Origin: Flavivirga eckloniae
Lineage (GTDB): Bacteria > Bacteroidota > Bacteroidia > Flavobacteriales > Flavobacteriaceae
Length of the DNA stretch: 64,000 nt
NCBI RefSeq assembly: GCF_002886045.1
Contig: NZ_CP025791.1
Location: 186,001-250,000, forward strand
Direction: 5' to 3'
The position numbers were made by a program, and so were the translations under genes. Below are positions 1-10,268 of the stretch, piece after piece. How positions within the stretch are numbered: position 1 is the stretch's first letter; each line of letters begins with the position of its first letter. Below the pieces are notes generated by a model, which was not told where the DNA came from, did no database searches, and saw only the letters and a list, made by a program, of their open reading frames with translations.

Positions 1-501
1 TTTAGGAAGGCAGCACTTGAAGACTGTATTATTTTTATTGATGAATTTGATAGTTTAGGAAAAGTGCGTGATTACAGTCAAGATCACGGAGAAATGAAAC
101 GTGTGGTTAATACTATACTTCAATTATTTGATTATTTACCTCAAAGTAGTATTGTAATCGCTGCGACTAATCAAAAGGAAATGCTAGACTCTGCGTTGAC
201 AAGAAGATTTGATAGTATTATAGGTTTCTCATTACCAAATACTGGACAAATTAAAAACCTTGTTGAGTTAACATTAAGCAAGAGTGGTTTTGTATTAAGT
301 AATAAAAGAGAGGGAACAAAGATTATGAAGCTGTGTGAAGGTCTGTCTTACTACAGCATTCAAAAGACGCTTATTACTGCATTAAAGCGTAGTTTATTTA
401 ATCAAAGTGATAAAGATGTAAAGTCCATAACTAAAATTGATAGTCAAATTTGGAAAGCTCTTGTCATTGCAGAAAAAAAATCTCTTGAGATAAACTCTTA
501 A
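1..501 (+). CDS. AAA+ ATPase, C-terminal part (cut by window edge)
   Basis: The frame is open from base 1, so the N-terminus with the Walker A motif lies outside the window. The visible part starts just before a Walker B motif (IIFIDEFDSLG). It continues with a sensor-1-like stretch (VIAATNQ) and an arginine-finger region (LDSALTRRFD), then a helical lid. This is the SpoVK/FtsH-like classical AAA fold. Its stop codon overlaps that of the convergent subtilase gene by a few bases. AAA ATPase plus intracellular subtilase is the composition of the IetAS plasmid-stability and anti-phage system, which is known family knowledge. A defence role here is inferred, and the convergent layout is unusual for that pair. 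A GTG at base 64 is only an internal codon of the open frame. Confidence 0.8.
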   Translation, partial: FRKAALEDCIIFIDEFDSLGKVRDYSQDHGEMKRVVNTILQLFDYLPQSSIVIAATNQKEMLDSALTRRFDSIIGFSLPNTGQIKNLVELTLSKSGFVLSNKREGTKIMKLCEGLSYYSIQKTLITALKRSLFNQSDKDVKSITKIDSQIWKALVIAEKKSLEINS

Positions 502-2921
502 ACCTCTCCTTCTAAGTCAGCTTCGACTACATTAATAACTTCAACATTGTTTATTGCTCTTAATTCGTCGTATAGACGACCTGTATTAGTTCTTACCGTT
601 TCTTCAATATTAAGGACTAGTGAGAAATTAAATTCTGTTGGATAATTCTCAATCTGAGATGCCATAATTTGATTTGACAATAGAGCTTGTACTGCTAATT
701 TAAAGGTTTTCCCTTCACTTCTCAGTTGTGCAACATCAACATTAAATTCAATTTTTTGAACATTACTATAAGGTGCTGGAGTAGATTTATCTCTTGCAGA
801 TTGAGACCAGCTTAATGTAGTTCGTAACTTTGAGTTTAGCACTCGTTGCACTCGGTTAATATCATCTGAAGAATGATTCTTGAAAATACTAAATGCCATA
901 TGCACAGGACAATATGTTAATTGATTGTGCTGTAATGGTAAAAAGCTAAAGCATAATGTAGCTGTTATTTTAAGTACCCGATTAGTCTTACCTAGACTTG
1001 TTGAAATTAGGTAATCTGGAAAGTTTATAGGGTATATCTTTTGTTCACCGCTTTGGATACTGTCTTCCAATATCATTGTTGCACTATTCTCATCTGAAAA
1101 AATAGTCCTATTAGCATCAATAAGTCCATAGCCAGAAGTTCTATTAAGCAAAGATTTGTTTACATCTGGATACGCTATGCTTTTTAGAGATGCTCCATTA
1201 ATAATCAATGCTTTTAATGTTTGTGATTTTAAATCTGGATAGATAGTTTTAAGTTTTGCAGCAAGATTAGCCGTAAGAGGTGCTGCTAGACTTGTACCTA
1301 CTTCTTTTGTATATCCTAAAGCAGGATTAGATGATAATACAGATATAGCTGCATTATCCATAAAATCTATTGTGGTAGGATTGTAGAATCCATAATCTCC
1401 ACCACCTTCGATAACATCTGGCTTAAAAAGATTTTTATTACGTTTCTTAGCAGAATATATGGCAGCAAGGTCAATATGACCTGTTCGAGAATAGATAGCA
1501 GGAAACTCTTTACCTGATGCGATACCGTTAAACACACCACCATATAAACCATCTGCAGCTGCACCTACAGTCATATTATTCATTGAGTCAGCTGGCGTAT
1601 TTAAGTTGGTGTGCTCATTATTAAAGTAATTTAAGTCATAATCAACATTTTCATTCATTGCTTGACTATTGTTCCCAATACTTATAAAAATTAGGCTATC
1701 AGTTTCGTGTGCAAATTTATCCAGTTCATATGTGTAATTAGAGAATGTTTCGTTCGTTTTCTTATGAGTTTTATAACAAATGGTTAAGACAAAAACACCC
1801 AATTCAGGGTATTTTTCTTTCGCTTTATAAAGCAATTCAATTACCTTTTTTTCAGAAAGATAGCCATCACCACTGCCTATTAATTTAATAGATAGCAGCT
1901 TTGCGTCTGCGGTTATTTCACCTTCAAAGTTATTACTATGATTGTGTCTTCCTAATGCTGCCAGTGCTGCTACCATTGTACCATGTCCATCATTACCACA
2001 ATCATCTATTAATGGGTTACCATCTAATGTAAAAGTATCATCTCGTAGTGTAATACTCGCAAGTGGAGTTTGCATACTTATTCCAGTATCCAATATTCCA
2101 ATTAAAGGAAGCTCCTCATCTGCATTCGCAATTTCAAAACCAAAATCCCTACTAGGAACATTATATACCCCTGGTCGTACAACTCCAGAAAGGGAAGAAG
2201 TTATGCTCTCTATGACATCAAAATTTTGGGCAATAGTAATAAGTTCATCTAGTGTAGCATCATAAAGCTCTAACCTATGTGTTTCTCTATTAATTTCGTA
2301 TGAAATTTGATGAACCGTTAAGTAAGATTCTAGCGCATCAAGAATCCCTTTTTCAATTACTGGACTAGCTGGTAGTTCTATTGTCTTAAGAACAACTACG
2401 TTCCCTATATTTGCTGCACTTACTTGTAAAACATCACTTAGTGTGAGAAGTTTAAAGTTTTTCACAAAAAGTACATTCTTATTAAAACCAACTTCTGTAT
2501 TGTCGTCTAAACCTCTATTAATTAGGCCTTCAATACTAGAAATAAACACCTGAAATTTATCTCGATCTGCAATAGAAAATAACGCTGTTCTATTAAAATT
2601 GGTGAAGCTCACACCTTCAAGTCCAAAGGTGTTGTACCAAATACTGTAATACTTCTCTAAATGAAACTGTCCCATAAAGTCTACTTCTAGATAGTCTACA
2701 TCAAAAGGAACATCAATAGTCTCATCTTTTGCAGCTACTTTTACTTCTATGTCACTCCGATAAGATTTTAAATCGTCTCGAAATGCTCTAGCCATAAATA
2801 TATAATTAGGCTCTATATTAGCTTCATCTTCATTTTCTTCAAAACCGTAATTAAACTTTACTTGCCCAGATTCTTCTAGCTGTCTATCTGCAATTATTCT
2901 TAAATGGTTTTTGTTTGGCAT
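498..2921 (-). CDS. intracellular subtilisin-like serine protease (S8), IetS-like
   Basis: This 807-residue protein has no signal peptide. Residues 1-260 form an alpha/beta N-terminal region typical of the long S8 peptidases partnered with AAA ATPases. The peptidase core follows, with the complete triad: Asp278 in LIGILDTGI, His313 in DGHGTMVAAL and Ser544 in GTSLAAPLT. The oxyanion Asn lies in SIGNNSQ near residue 417. About 200 C-terminal residues form a beta-rich domain. The ATG at 2921 is the first start and nothing upstream extends the frame. The gene converges with the AAA ATPase gene and the two stops overlap. It probably acts in the cytoplasm as the toxic or effector protease of a two-gene conflict module, with the ATPase as controller. 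The protease call is secure; the IetAS assignment is inference. Confidence 0.85.
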   Translation of the reverse strand: MPNKNHLRIIADRQLEESGQVKFNYGFEENEDEANIEPNYIFMARAFRDDLKSYRSDIEVKVAAKDETIDVPFDVDYLEVDFMGQFHLEKYYSIWYNTFGLEGVSFTNFNRTALFSIADRDKFQVFISSIEGLINRGLDDNTEVGFNKNVLFVKNFKLLTLSDVLQVSAANIGNVVVLKTIELPASPVIEKGILDALESYLTVHQISYEINRETHRLELYDATLDELITIAQNFDVIESITSSLSGVVRPGVYNVPSRDFGFEIANADEELPLIGILDTGISMQTPLASITLRDDTFTLDGNPLIDDCGNDGHGTMVAALAALGRHNHSNNFEGEITADAKLLSIKLIGSGDGYLSEKKVIELLYKAKEKYPELGVFVLTICYKTHKKTNETFSNYTYELDKFAHETDSLIFISIGNNSQAMNENVDYDLNYFNNEHTNLNTPADSMNNMTVGAAADGLYGGVFNGIASGKEFPAIYSRTGHIDLAAIYSAKKRNKNLFKPDVIEGGGDYGFYNPTTIDFMDNAAISVLSSNPALGYTKEVGTSLAAPLTANLAAKLKTIYPDLKSQTLKALIINGASLKSIAYPDVNKSLLNRTSGYGLIDANRTIFSDENSATMILEDSIQSGEQKIYPINFPDYLISTSLGKTNRVLKITATLCFSFLPLQHNQLTYCPVHMAFSIFKNHSSDDINRVQRVLNSKLRTTLSWSQSARDKSTPAPYSNVQKIEFNVDVAQLRSEGKTFKLAVQALLSNQIMASQIENYPTEFNFSLVLNIEETVRTNTGRLYDELRAINNVEVINVVEADLEGEV

Positions 2922-3336
2922 CCTTTATTTCTGGTATTGAATTTAAAAACGATATTACTATTCTTTTATATTTTAAAACTACTAGTTAATCTTATTTGTT
3001 TAAGGGTAACCACAATATTAAACTATCCTATACACAGTTTACTCTTTCTGTCAAAAGAGTATTCTATTATTAATTATATATTAATAATTTAGGTGTTTTC
3101 GACTATAATATTAGAAGTAAATATAAATTGGAAGTATCAATAGAGTAAACACATGTGATATTTGTATATAATAATTTAAGAAATTAACATCTTATATATG
3201 TTAATACAACAAAAAAAGAAAAATGGGTAGTATAATCTACGAGAATTATTTGCTTTTTTTAAAATATGTATTTGTATAATTATTGAGCCCTATTTAAGAT
3301 TCTAAATTTTATCGTTTAGCCTTTCGAATAAATTAT

Positions 3337-3495
3337 CCATTCCATACACGTTCCCCCTTCACTACTAGCGTCGCTTCGAGCAAAGAGTATTCCATTACAT
3401 TTTTAAGAAACATTTTAGCAAGAAAAAAATCAAAGAAGATTAGTACTGTAAAAGCTTTTTACCAAAGCAAAGTGTACATAACGCAGAACATTATA
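3337..3495 (+). repeat. dispersed intergenic repeat, copy R1
   Basis: First of about seven copies of a dispersed repeat. Landmarks in order are ATTCCATACAC, a GC-richer variable stretch with CGTCGCTTCG, ATTCCATTACATTTTTAAG, a purine-rich run of A and G, AAAGCTTTTTACCAAAGCAAAG, and ACATAACGCAGAACATTATA. Related copies lie near 8,988, 17,281, 23,829, 24,949, 26,811 and 29,531, all in the same orientation. The rest of the 2,922-3,649 gap is very AT-rich and I see no gene in it. Confidence 0.8.
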
Positions 3496-3649
3496 ATTGT
3501 TATTATATAAAATTGCTTAGTAAACTTTAATTTTTTGGGTTTTATTGTAATCGTGTTAAGAAAGTTTACAATTATAAATTATTTTCATAATCCATACTTT
3601 GATTCAATGCACGAAAGCTAAACTATGAGTTGTAGCAATAATAATGGGA

Positions 3650-4849
3650 TTATTCAACAATAACCTTTTTAACTAATTTTCCTTTATTAGTATCTAATTT
3701 TATAAAATATAATCCACGTTGTAATTGATCCACTCTAATTTGATTCGTTTTCTGTGTTGTTAACACACGCTTACCAAGAGAATTTACCATCTCAATTCTT
3801 TTAATGGTTATATTATTACTTGGGATATTAATGTATTCTGAGGCTGGGGTTGGATAAATTAATATAGAGGAATCTGTTACCTCCTCTTGAGCTATACTTA
3901 AAGGAACTCCTAATTCATCACAAGCATTAGGTATGCCATCGCCATCAGCATCGGGACCAACTTCCAGATAATCTGTTGTATTATTTGTATCACCATCTAA
4001 AGGAGTAATCGTATAATCAATGCCTGATCCTACAGTAGTAACTATTCCTGTAACAGGATCTACAGTTAGTAATGCATCATCTCCAAACACTCCTGTATCT
4101 CCTCCATCTGCCGTCGATAAACCATAAGCTTCATTAGCATCACTACATCCATCTACATCGCTATCTGTATTTTTAAAGTCAAAAGAACCATCTGATAGCG
4201 TATCTATTGGTGTATTACCGGCACCTCCATTAGCAGAATTAGGCACTCCACTATTATTTGTAGAGTCTCCATCTGTGTCGTTAGCCTGTCCAGGGTTTAC
4301 ACTACTTGGTATCCCTCCTGCTTCTATAACATCGTAAATACCATCATTATCGCTATCCAAATCATAATGATTGGGAACACCATCACCATCAAAATCAAAG
4401 ACAGGATCTAGGGTGTCACAAATACCATCGAGATCAGCATCTAAACATACTGGTAAAGTTGTACTACCATTATTATAAAAATCCTGATAGTTTGGTATAC
4501 CATTCATATTTGTATCGGCAGATGGGTCTACTCCCAGGCTATTCTCTGCTGTATCTAAAATACCGTCATTATCATCATCTAAATCGACTGTATTCTCTAC
4601 GTTATCATTATCATTGTCTATCTCAGACATAGATTTGATAAAGCTTGTAGTTGTATCATTAAACATACGTGTTCCATCTGAGTTGACAGATAAACTATGA
4701 GTTTGAAAATTGTTTTCTGGAATAGATTCTGATAGTGTTCCCATGGTGTTTATCACCTGTGCAGGAATACTATGCAAAATCAATATCAAAAAAAATAGAA
4801 TTGATATGGTTTTTATTTTTTTAGTAAAGAATGGTTTTTTAATTTTCAT
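3650..4849 (-). CDS. secreted thrombospondin type 3 repeat protein with T9SS tail
   Basis: This 399-residue protein has an N-terminal signal peptide (lysine-rich start, then a long Leu/Ile run, cleavage near AQV at residue 31). The middle is rich in calcium-binding DxDxDG-type loops (DNDNDNVEN, DLDDDNDGILD, DFDGDGVPN, DLDSDNDGIYD, DADGDGIPN), typical of TSP type 3 repeats in flavobacterial surface proteins. The last 75 or so residues form a type A T9SS sorting domain: YPTPASEYINI, then a GLYFIKL strand and a KKVIVE end. It is therefore exported through the outer membrane and probably held at the cell surface. Ligand and role are unknown. It is transcribed away from the sensor kinase gene at 5,039, with a 189-base divergent promoter region between them. 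Confidence 0.85.
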   Translation of the reverse strand: MKIKKPFFTKKIKTISILFFLILILHSIPAQVINTMGTLSESIPENNFQTHSLSVNSDGTRMFNDTTTSFIKSMSEIDNDNDNVENTVDLDDDNDGILDTAENSLGVDPSADTNMNGIPNYQDFYNNGSTTLPVCLDADLDGICDTLDPVFDFDGDGVPNHYDLDSDNDGIYDVIEAGGIPSSVNPGQANDTDGDSTNNSGVPNSANGGAGNTPIDTLSDGSFDFKNTDSDVDGCSDANEAYGLSTADGGDTGVFGDDALLTVDPVTGIVTTVGSGIDYTITPLDGDTNNTTDYLEVGPDADGDGIPNACDELGVPLSIAQEEVTDSSILIYPTPASEYINIPSNNITIKRIEMVNSLGKRVLTTQKTNQIRVDQLQRGLYFIKLDTNKGKLVKKVIVE

Positions 4850-5038
4850 CAGTAGTTGTTTTTATATAAATGTAATTCAGGATTAGTTTTGATTTTTTTT
4901 GCAATCTGAAACATCAAAGATATGAGTATAAGCATGTTGAATTCCAGACAATCTCTATTGAAAATTTGCCAATTTTGAGGTATTTCTATGTAATCTGTAC
5001 GATTCATCATACCTTAGTGAAGCCATAAAAAGCCCCTA

Positions 5039-7729
5039 TTGATGATAAGAACCCTAATCCTTTTATTTTTTTTAATAGCACCCACTATTGTTAAAGGTCA
5101 AACGTCTTTGGAAGTATTGTCTGTTAGTATTCATGAAGGGGATATTTTACCTGAAGATTCTTTAGAAGATATAAAATGGGAATCTTTAGAAGCGTTTAAC
5201 ACCATGAATAGTGAAGTTCTTGTGTATTGGTTAAGATTAAAATATAAAGAATCTGCTAATCAAAATATGAGACATGGTGTGTTATTATTATCCAGGTTTT
5301 TTGACAAGGTAGAATCTTATAAGACTCCTTATGCTAGTTCTGCGATTTCTATCACTGGAAGACTGGTAGATAATCAAGATAAAACACTTACCAAAGGAAT
5401 TTATAAAAGCTCATTACCGCTATCTTTTGATAAAGAAAACACACTTTATATAAAGTTAACCAATTATCCATTAGTAGGATCAATAAGCAGATCTCTGGAT
5501 GGCATGGAGTATCTTTCCATGAGGGATTTTGATATATATGCTACAAAGATTCATACCATTTTTACGCTTGCTATTGGGATGGAAATAATCATTTTCATGA
5601 TTTTTTTATTTCTGGTGTATCTAAAACCATCCAGGGAGAATATTTTTTATCTGTTACTTATTTTTGTTAGTGTACCTTTAATCATCATTCGGAATCAGGT
5701 ATTTGATTCATTCTTCGATTTAAATAGTCAACTTCTTTCCATTCTTGAATTCTGCCTTACCATCTTAGTAGTTTACAGTTTTTCGGCTTTTAGTGCGCAT
5801 TATATTAAGGTTATAGAATATTCTCGTTTTTGGTATCGATTCATGACATCACCATATATTTTGTTGTTGATACCCGCATTTTTCTATTTTGATAAACTAT
5901 ATCCATACGTATTAATTGCTTTCTATTTTATAATTACAATAATTAGCGCAACCGTCTTCCTTATTAAATTTCGAAAAAAGAATTTACATAGGGCAAATGT
6001 ATACCTTTTGGCTATTGGTCCTATTACAATCGCTGGGGTACTCCCTTTTTTGGCTGCCAGTAAAATTATTCCCGCTAATTTCTGGACAATCAATAGTATG
6101 CTTATTCCTTTGGTTTTCAGGGATTTTGTTTTTATGACAGATCTTGTGTTAGGTTTCTTTCGTGATAAATCCTTGATTGCAATAAAAGAAATAGAAGTCC
6201 TCCAACTTCAGGAAGAAAAGAAACAATTAAAAAAAATTGAAGAACTAAAGACCACCTTTTTTAACAATGTTTCCCATGAATTGAGAACACCGCTTACCTT
6301 ACTTTTGGGACCATTGGAAAGCGTATTAAATAATGGTAAGTTAAATAAAGACATAGAACAACAATTAAAAATGTCCATGAAAAATGGAACATACCTATTA
6401 CAACTGGTCAATGAGATACTGGATTTATCTAAACTTGATCATGGACAACTTACCATTACAAAGAAGAAACAAGATATTATCCCCATATTAAAGGGGATTA
6501 TTGAATCGTTTAAAAATTACGCTACCGAAAATAAGCAAACGATCTACATAACACATTCATCCAATCAAATATACATAGATACTGATCGGGATATCTTTGA
6601 AAAAATGATCATCAACCTTATTTCTAATGCTATAAAATATAGTAAATCAACTGGAGACATACATATAACGGTAAAAGAATATAAACATTCGGTATCTATT
6701 TCTGTTGCTGACTCAGGTATTGGTATAGCACCGGCCGATATAGACAATATATTTAAACGCTATTATCAGGTAGATCGTAAACGGTCTGTAAGTGGTACCG
6801 GAATTGGTTTGGCTATTGTAAATGAATTTATAGAACTTCATAATGGCAACGTAACTGTACAGAGTACTCCAGGGAAAGGATCTGTGTTTGAATTGAGTTT
6901 TCCTTTAGTTGAAGACTCTGTTAAATCTAATACTAACATAGTTCCATATGCTCTTAATAAACAGGAACCAATAGATCCTAACAAGCCTTTAATTATGATT
7001 GTAGAAGACAATCAGGATATGAGACACTATCTGGAACAGCACTTAAACGACTACAATCTATATCAGGCTGCTAACGGTCAAGAAGCCTTAAGGCTCTTAA
7101 AATCTATACAAAAACCAGATCTTATTATTACCGATTATATGATGCCTGTTATGGATGGTGTTGAATTTATTAAAACACTAAAATTAGATGAGAACTTCTC
7201 AATGATTCCTGTAATTTTTCTAACCGCCCGGACACTACAAGATGACAAAATTAAAGTATTACATATGGGGATAGATGACTATATTATTAAGCCATTTGAT
7301 ATGAAGGAGCTTAAACTACGTATTAATATATCGCTTAAAAAAGCTTTAAATCAAAAGAAAAGTATGTCTGAGTCAATTGACACGTTTTCTTTACCAGAAA
7401 TCCTACAATTTAAAAAGAAATTGGATACCTATATTATCGAAAACATATCCAATCCAAAACTAAGCAATATTGATTTAGCATATCATTTTTCTATCAGCGA
7501 ACGTAGTTTAATTAGAAAAATTAAATCTGCTACTGGACAAACACCAGCCGCCTATATTAGAGAAATTCGATTACAATCGGCAAAACGTAAGATCGAATAT
7601 AATGAAAGAACCAGTATTAGTGAAATCGCCTATGAATTGGGTATGAACAATCTATCTCATTTTACTCAGGCTTTTAAAAAAAGATTTGGAAAACTACCTT
7701 CTGCGTATTTTAGAAAATCTGACGAGTAA
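5039..7729 (+). CDS. hybrid sensor kinase/response regulator with 7TMR-DISM sensor and AraC output
   Basis: This 896-residue one-protein two-component system has a signal peptide at residues 1-20. A periplasmic 7TMR-DISM extracellular domain follows (to about residue 170), then about seven membrane segments (roughly 175-380) and a short coiled coil. The HisKA domain carries His413 in NVSHELRTP, followed by an HATPase domain with N and G boxes (DSGIGIAP, GTGIGLAIV). The receiver domain has Asp699 in ITDYMMPVMDG, and the C-terminus is an AraC-type DNA-binding domain (about 790-896). The layout resembles hybrid regulators that control carbohydrate or surface-protein loci in Bacteroidota, but the sensor is DISM-type rather than a Reg_prop propeller. 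The T9SS gene 73 bases downstream is a plausible target or co-transcribed partner. The ligand cannot be read from sequence. Confidence 0.93.
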   Translation: MMIRTLILLFFLIAPTIVKGQTSLEVLSVSIHEGDILPEDSLEDIKWESLEAFNTMNSEVLVYWLRLKYKESANQNMRHGVLLLSRFFDKVESYKTPYASSAISITGRLVDNQDKTLTKGIYKSSLPLSFDKENTLYIKLTNYPLVGSISRSLDGMEYLSMRDFDIYATKIHTIFTLAIGMEIIIFMIFLFLVYLKPSRENIFYLLLIFVSVPLIIIRNQVFDSFFDLNSQLLSILEFCLTILVVYSFSAFSAHYIKVIEYSRFWYRFMTSPYILLLIPAFFYFDKLYPYVLIAFYFIITIISATVFLIKFRKKNLHRANVYLLAIGPITIAGVLPFLAASKIIPANFWTINSMLIPLVFRDFVFMTDLVLGFFRDKSLIAIKEIEVLQLQEEKKQLKKIEELKTTFFNNVSHELRTPLTLLLGPLESVLNNGKLNKDIEQQLKMSMKNGTYLLQLVNEILDLSKLDHGQLTITKKKQDIIPILKGIIESFKNYATENKQTIYITHSSNQIYIDTDRDIFEKMIINLISNAIKYSKSTGDIHITVKEYKHSVSISVADSGIGIAPADIDNIFKRYYQVDRKRSVSGTGIGLAIVNEFIELHNGNVTVQSTPGKGSVFELSFPLVEDSVKSNTNIVPYALNKQEPIDPNKPLIMIVEDNQDMRHYLEQHLNDYNLYQAANGQEALRLLKSIQKPDLIITDYMMPVMDGVEFIKTLKLDENFSMIPVIFLTARTLQDDKIKVLHMGIDDYIIKPFDMKELKLRINISLKKALNQKKSMSESIDTFSLPEILQFKKKLDTYIIENISNPKLSNIDLAYHFSISERSLIRKIKSATGQTPAAYIREIRLQSAKRKIEYNERTSISEIAYELGMNNLSHFTQAFKKRFGKLPSAYFRKSDE

Positions 7730-7802
7730 TAAACACAGGTGCTTTCTTGATTTTATTCATACTTAAATCATTTTTTTATTAACTAATAACTATATAACTA
7801 CT

Positions 7803-8783
7803 ATGACATCTTTTTTCGAACAAATCAAAAAATTAATATTTCTAATTCTCGTAGTCTTCTTTTCATCTATAACTACTTATAGTCAAGTTATAAACGACAA
7901 TTTTGAAGATGGTGATATAACCGGGTGGACAGAAGGAACTGCTAGTCATTGGGGGAATTCAACAACAAATGCTATAACAGCCGCAAGATCTTTAAAACAT
8001 AATCTTTCGGGTACATCTGGTGATAGTTATATTTACCAAGACATTTCTTCTTTAGATTTAACTACAGAAAATATTACCTGGCAGTTTAATTTAAAAACAG
8101 GGAGTTGGGATCCTTCTTCATCGAACAAGTTCTGGGTATACCTAACTGCAAACAATAATGATTTAAATGGTTCTTCCGTAGATGGATATGCCGTAGGTGT
8201 AAACCTTACTGGCTCTTCCGATCTTCTTACTTTATGGAAAGTGACTAACGGTGCAGCTGATGGCGCTGTAATTACAACTGCAATTGATTGGAACGCCAAT
8301 AATACAAAAGGAATCAGAGTTACAAGAACAAATGATGGTTTATGGGAATTATTAGTTGATAATGATGGTGGTTTTGAGGCTTTGATGTCTATGGGTACAG
8401 CTACAAATACAGATTACACATTTGATACTAATTTTGGACTTAGTTTTACTTTTTCTGCCACTAGAGCTGGTCTCTTATGGATGGATGACGTTTTTGTACA
8501 AGGTGTCGATGCAACTTTAAGTGTTGATAACCTAACAATTTCGCTTGATGAGGTACTTGTATTTATGACAGATAAACGCTCCTTAACGGTTAATGGTCTG
8601 CAGAATACTCATTTTTCTGTCAGGCTATATTCCATAATCGGCGAACAGGTCCTAAACAAATCTTTTATATCAAATGGCGTGAACAATATTAGTTTACCCC
8701 AAACTCTTGCTAGTGGTATTTATATTGTTAAGCTTACTACCTATAATTCGGAAAGACTAAATAAAAAGATTGTTATTGAATGA
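7803..8783 (+). CDS. secreted T9SS-tailed protein with LamG-like beta-sandwich
   Basis: This 326-residue protein has a signal peptide ending near YSQ (residue 28). A domain of about 205 residues starts with INDNFEDGDITGW, the usual opening of flavobacterial jelly-roll or LamG-like modules attached to secreted enzymes. A T9SS sorting tail follows (SIIGEQVLNKSF, then SGIYIVKL, ending KKIVIE). No catalytic motif is visible, so it is more likely a binding or adhesive surface protein than an enzyme. It follows the hybrid sensor kinase by 73 bases on the same strand. A nearly identical copy of its last codons and 3' flank lies at 30,480-30,531, showing past duplication of this gene end. Confidence 0.8.
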   Translation: MTSFFEQIKKLIFLILVVFFSSITTYSQVINDNFEDGDITGWTEGTASHWGNSTTNAITAARSLKHNLSGTSGDSYIYQDISSLDLTTENITWQFNLKTGSWDPSSSNKFWVYLTANNNDLNGSSVDGYAVGVNLTGSSDLLTLWKVTNGAADGAVITTAIDWNANNTKGIRVTRTNDGLWELLVDNDGGFEALMSMGTATNTDYTFDTNFGLSFTFSATRAGLLWMDDVFVQGVDATLSVDNLTISLDEVLVFMTDKRSLTVNGLQNTHFSVRLYSIIGEQVLNKSFISNGVNNISLPQTLASGIYIVKLTTYNSERLNKKIVIE

Positions 8784-8987
8784 TTCTCATAATTTAAGAT
8801 AAATAAGTGATTCAGAATTCAACTATCTAAAAACAAGCTCTTTAGTCTCATAAAACTGTTTTCAGTAGGAGTTATTGTTTTTCTAATTGTTTTACATAAA
8901 TACATGCTTTAATAATCATACTATTTATGTGATTTAATGTATTTAATATTAATAAATTAGAGAGCCCAAATTTATGTATTCGATAAT

Positions 8988-9797
8988 TATTCCCATTCCA
9001 TACACATTTCCACTTCGCTCCTATCGTCACTTCGGGCAAAGCGTATTCCATTACATTTTTAAAGAAACATTTGAGAAGAAAAAAATAAAGAAAATTAAAT
9101 GGTAAAAAAGCTTTTTACCAAAGCAAAGTTACATAACGCAGAACATTATAGTACAAATGTATTTCATAGCATTATATAGTTATAATTCAATATTATGTAA
9201 AATATCCCAGAATATGCAGTCTATTCAATGAGCATTCGTCTGGGGGTCATTAAACATTCGGCTCTTGGCTTTATATAATTAGTCGCTATGTAAAATTGCC
9301 GCGCCCAACCGCTTTATTGTTTTTAAAAAATTAAATGCTTTATGGCATTTATTTTTAAACTCAATTTGCCAACGCTTGGCCGCACCAAAAAAAGCTAAAC
9401 CTTTTGCTCTTAATTATAATTCTCGTATTCGAGGAAAATCCTGCAAGATTTTTTTCTACGACATTCTCGTAAGCTTGCCACAAGAGTATAAAATTTTCCC
9501 TAGCTCAATCCACGCTCTAAAATTTCTATACACTTGTTCACTATAGAACTATAATTAAACATTTTTAGAGTTTGCATATCTTTTTTTCTTGATAAAAAAA
9601 GAAACAAAAAAATCAAGGCTGCATAAAACTTTGGAAACAATGTACGGCTCAATCGCTATATTTTAGAAAACATTATAACGTTTTAAAACTGCTTAGAACT
9701 TGCTTTAAAATTGTTATTATTAAAAATATGTATTGCTAGCCCTCTATAAAATATGTACGCTCATTCACCTATTGTTTTAGCCAAAGTTTTATGAGGC
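8988..9797 (+). repeat. long dispersed repeat, copy R2 (0.8 kb form)
   Basis: The first about 230 bases are a copy of the dispersed repeat: ATTCCATTACATTTTTAAAG, a near-perfect GGTAAAAA/TTTTTACC palindrome, ACATAACGCAGAACATTATAG, and a tail ending AAAATATCCCAGAAT. The homology with R3 (17,281-18,057) continues for about another 570 bases. Shared blocks include CCACAAGAGTATAAAATTTTCC, a CTTGAT...ATCAAG hairpin around AAAGAAACAAAAA, TTGGAAACAATGTACGG, and CCTATTGTTTTAG near the end. I see no intact gene between 8,784 and 9,857. With R3 it forms direct repeats around the Wadjet block. Confidence 0.8.
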
Positions 9798-9857
9798 TGT
9801 TTTGCCAACGCTTCATCTGGGTAAAAACGCAAGTCTATTTTACATAATATTCTAAAA

Positions 9858-10268
9858 CTAAACTTTTAGTTTATTAATCATATTATTTAAAGTGTACTTT
9901 TCTAGCTCTTTGAAGGATTTGCTCGATATTTTAATCTCCCAATTTGATAAACTGGGCATTAAACTCACATCATTACTAACAAAGAAATTGTTATTAGAAT
10001 ATTGTAATTCCTTAGATGGAATTACATAAACAACTATAGGTTGTTTTTCTATGATTAAAACTAAAGCAATAAACAAGTTATCGTTTAGTTCTCCTAAATC
10101 TTGCTTTGCAATTTTAATACTTTGTGTTACAGTATCTAAATCTAGCGGTTGTAAGTATATTTGGTGGTTTCCTATTAAAAAGTCTACTCCTTCCCTCCCA
10201 TCGCTTTTGGGTTTTAATTCTAAGTTATGACTTTTTAATTCTGATTTTAGGAATTCTAAGGCAATCAT
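9858..10268 (-). CDS. hypothetical protein paired with XRE regulator, possible nuclease-like fold
   Basis: This 136-residue protein starts with ATG overlapping the stop of the upstream XRE gene by 4 bases (ATGA), so the two are translationally coupled. Residues 1-60 run helix, strand, strand (GREGVDFLIGNHQIYLQPLDL). That order resembles the core of small PD-(D/E)xK-like proteins, but the expected lysine of a Q-x-K motif is not present, so activity is doubtful. The C-terminal half resembles proteins common in Bacteroidota that often sit beside small regulators. Its stop lies about 60 bases from the end of repeat R2. The function is unknown and the fold suggestion is weak. Confidence 0.6.
   Translation of the reverse strand: MIALEFLKSELKSHNLELKPKSDGREGVDFLIGNHQIYLQPLDLDTVTQSIKIAKQDLGELNDNLFIALVLIIEKQPIVVYVIPSKELQYSNNNFFVSNDVSLMPSLSNWEIKISSKSFKELEKYTLNNMINKLKV

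Noticed and set aside
2904-3092. 62-codon plus-strand frame
   Set aside because: It starts inside the antisense of the subtilase start and is an AT-rich Leu/Ile/Tyr run with no protein-like features.
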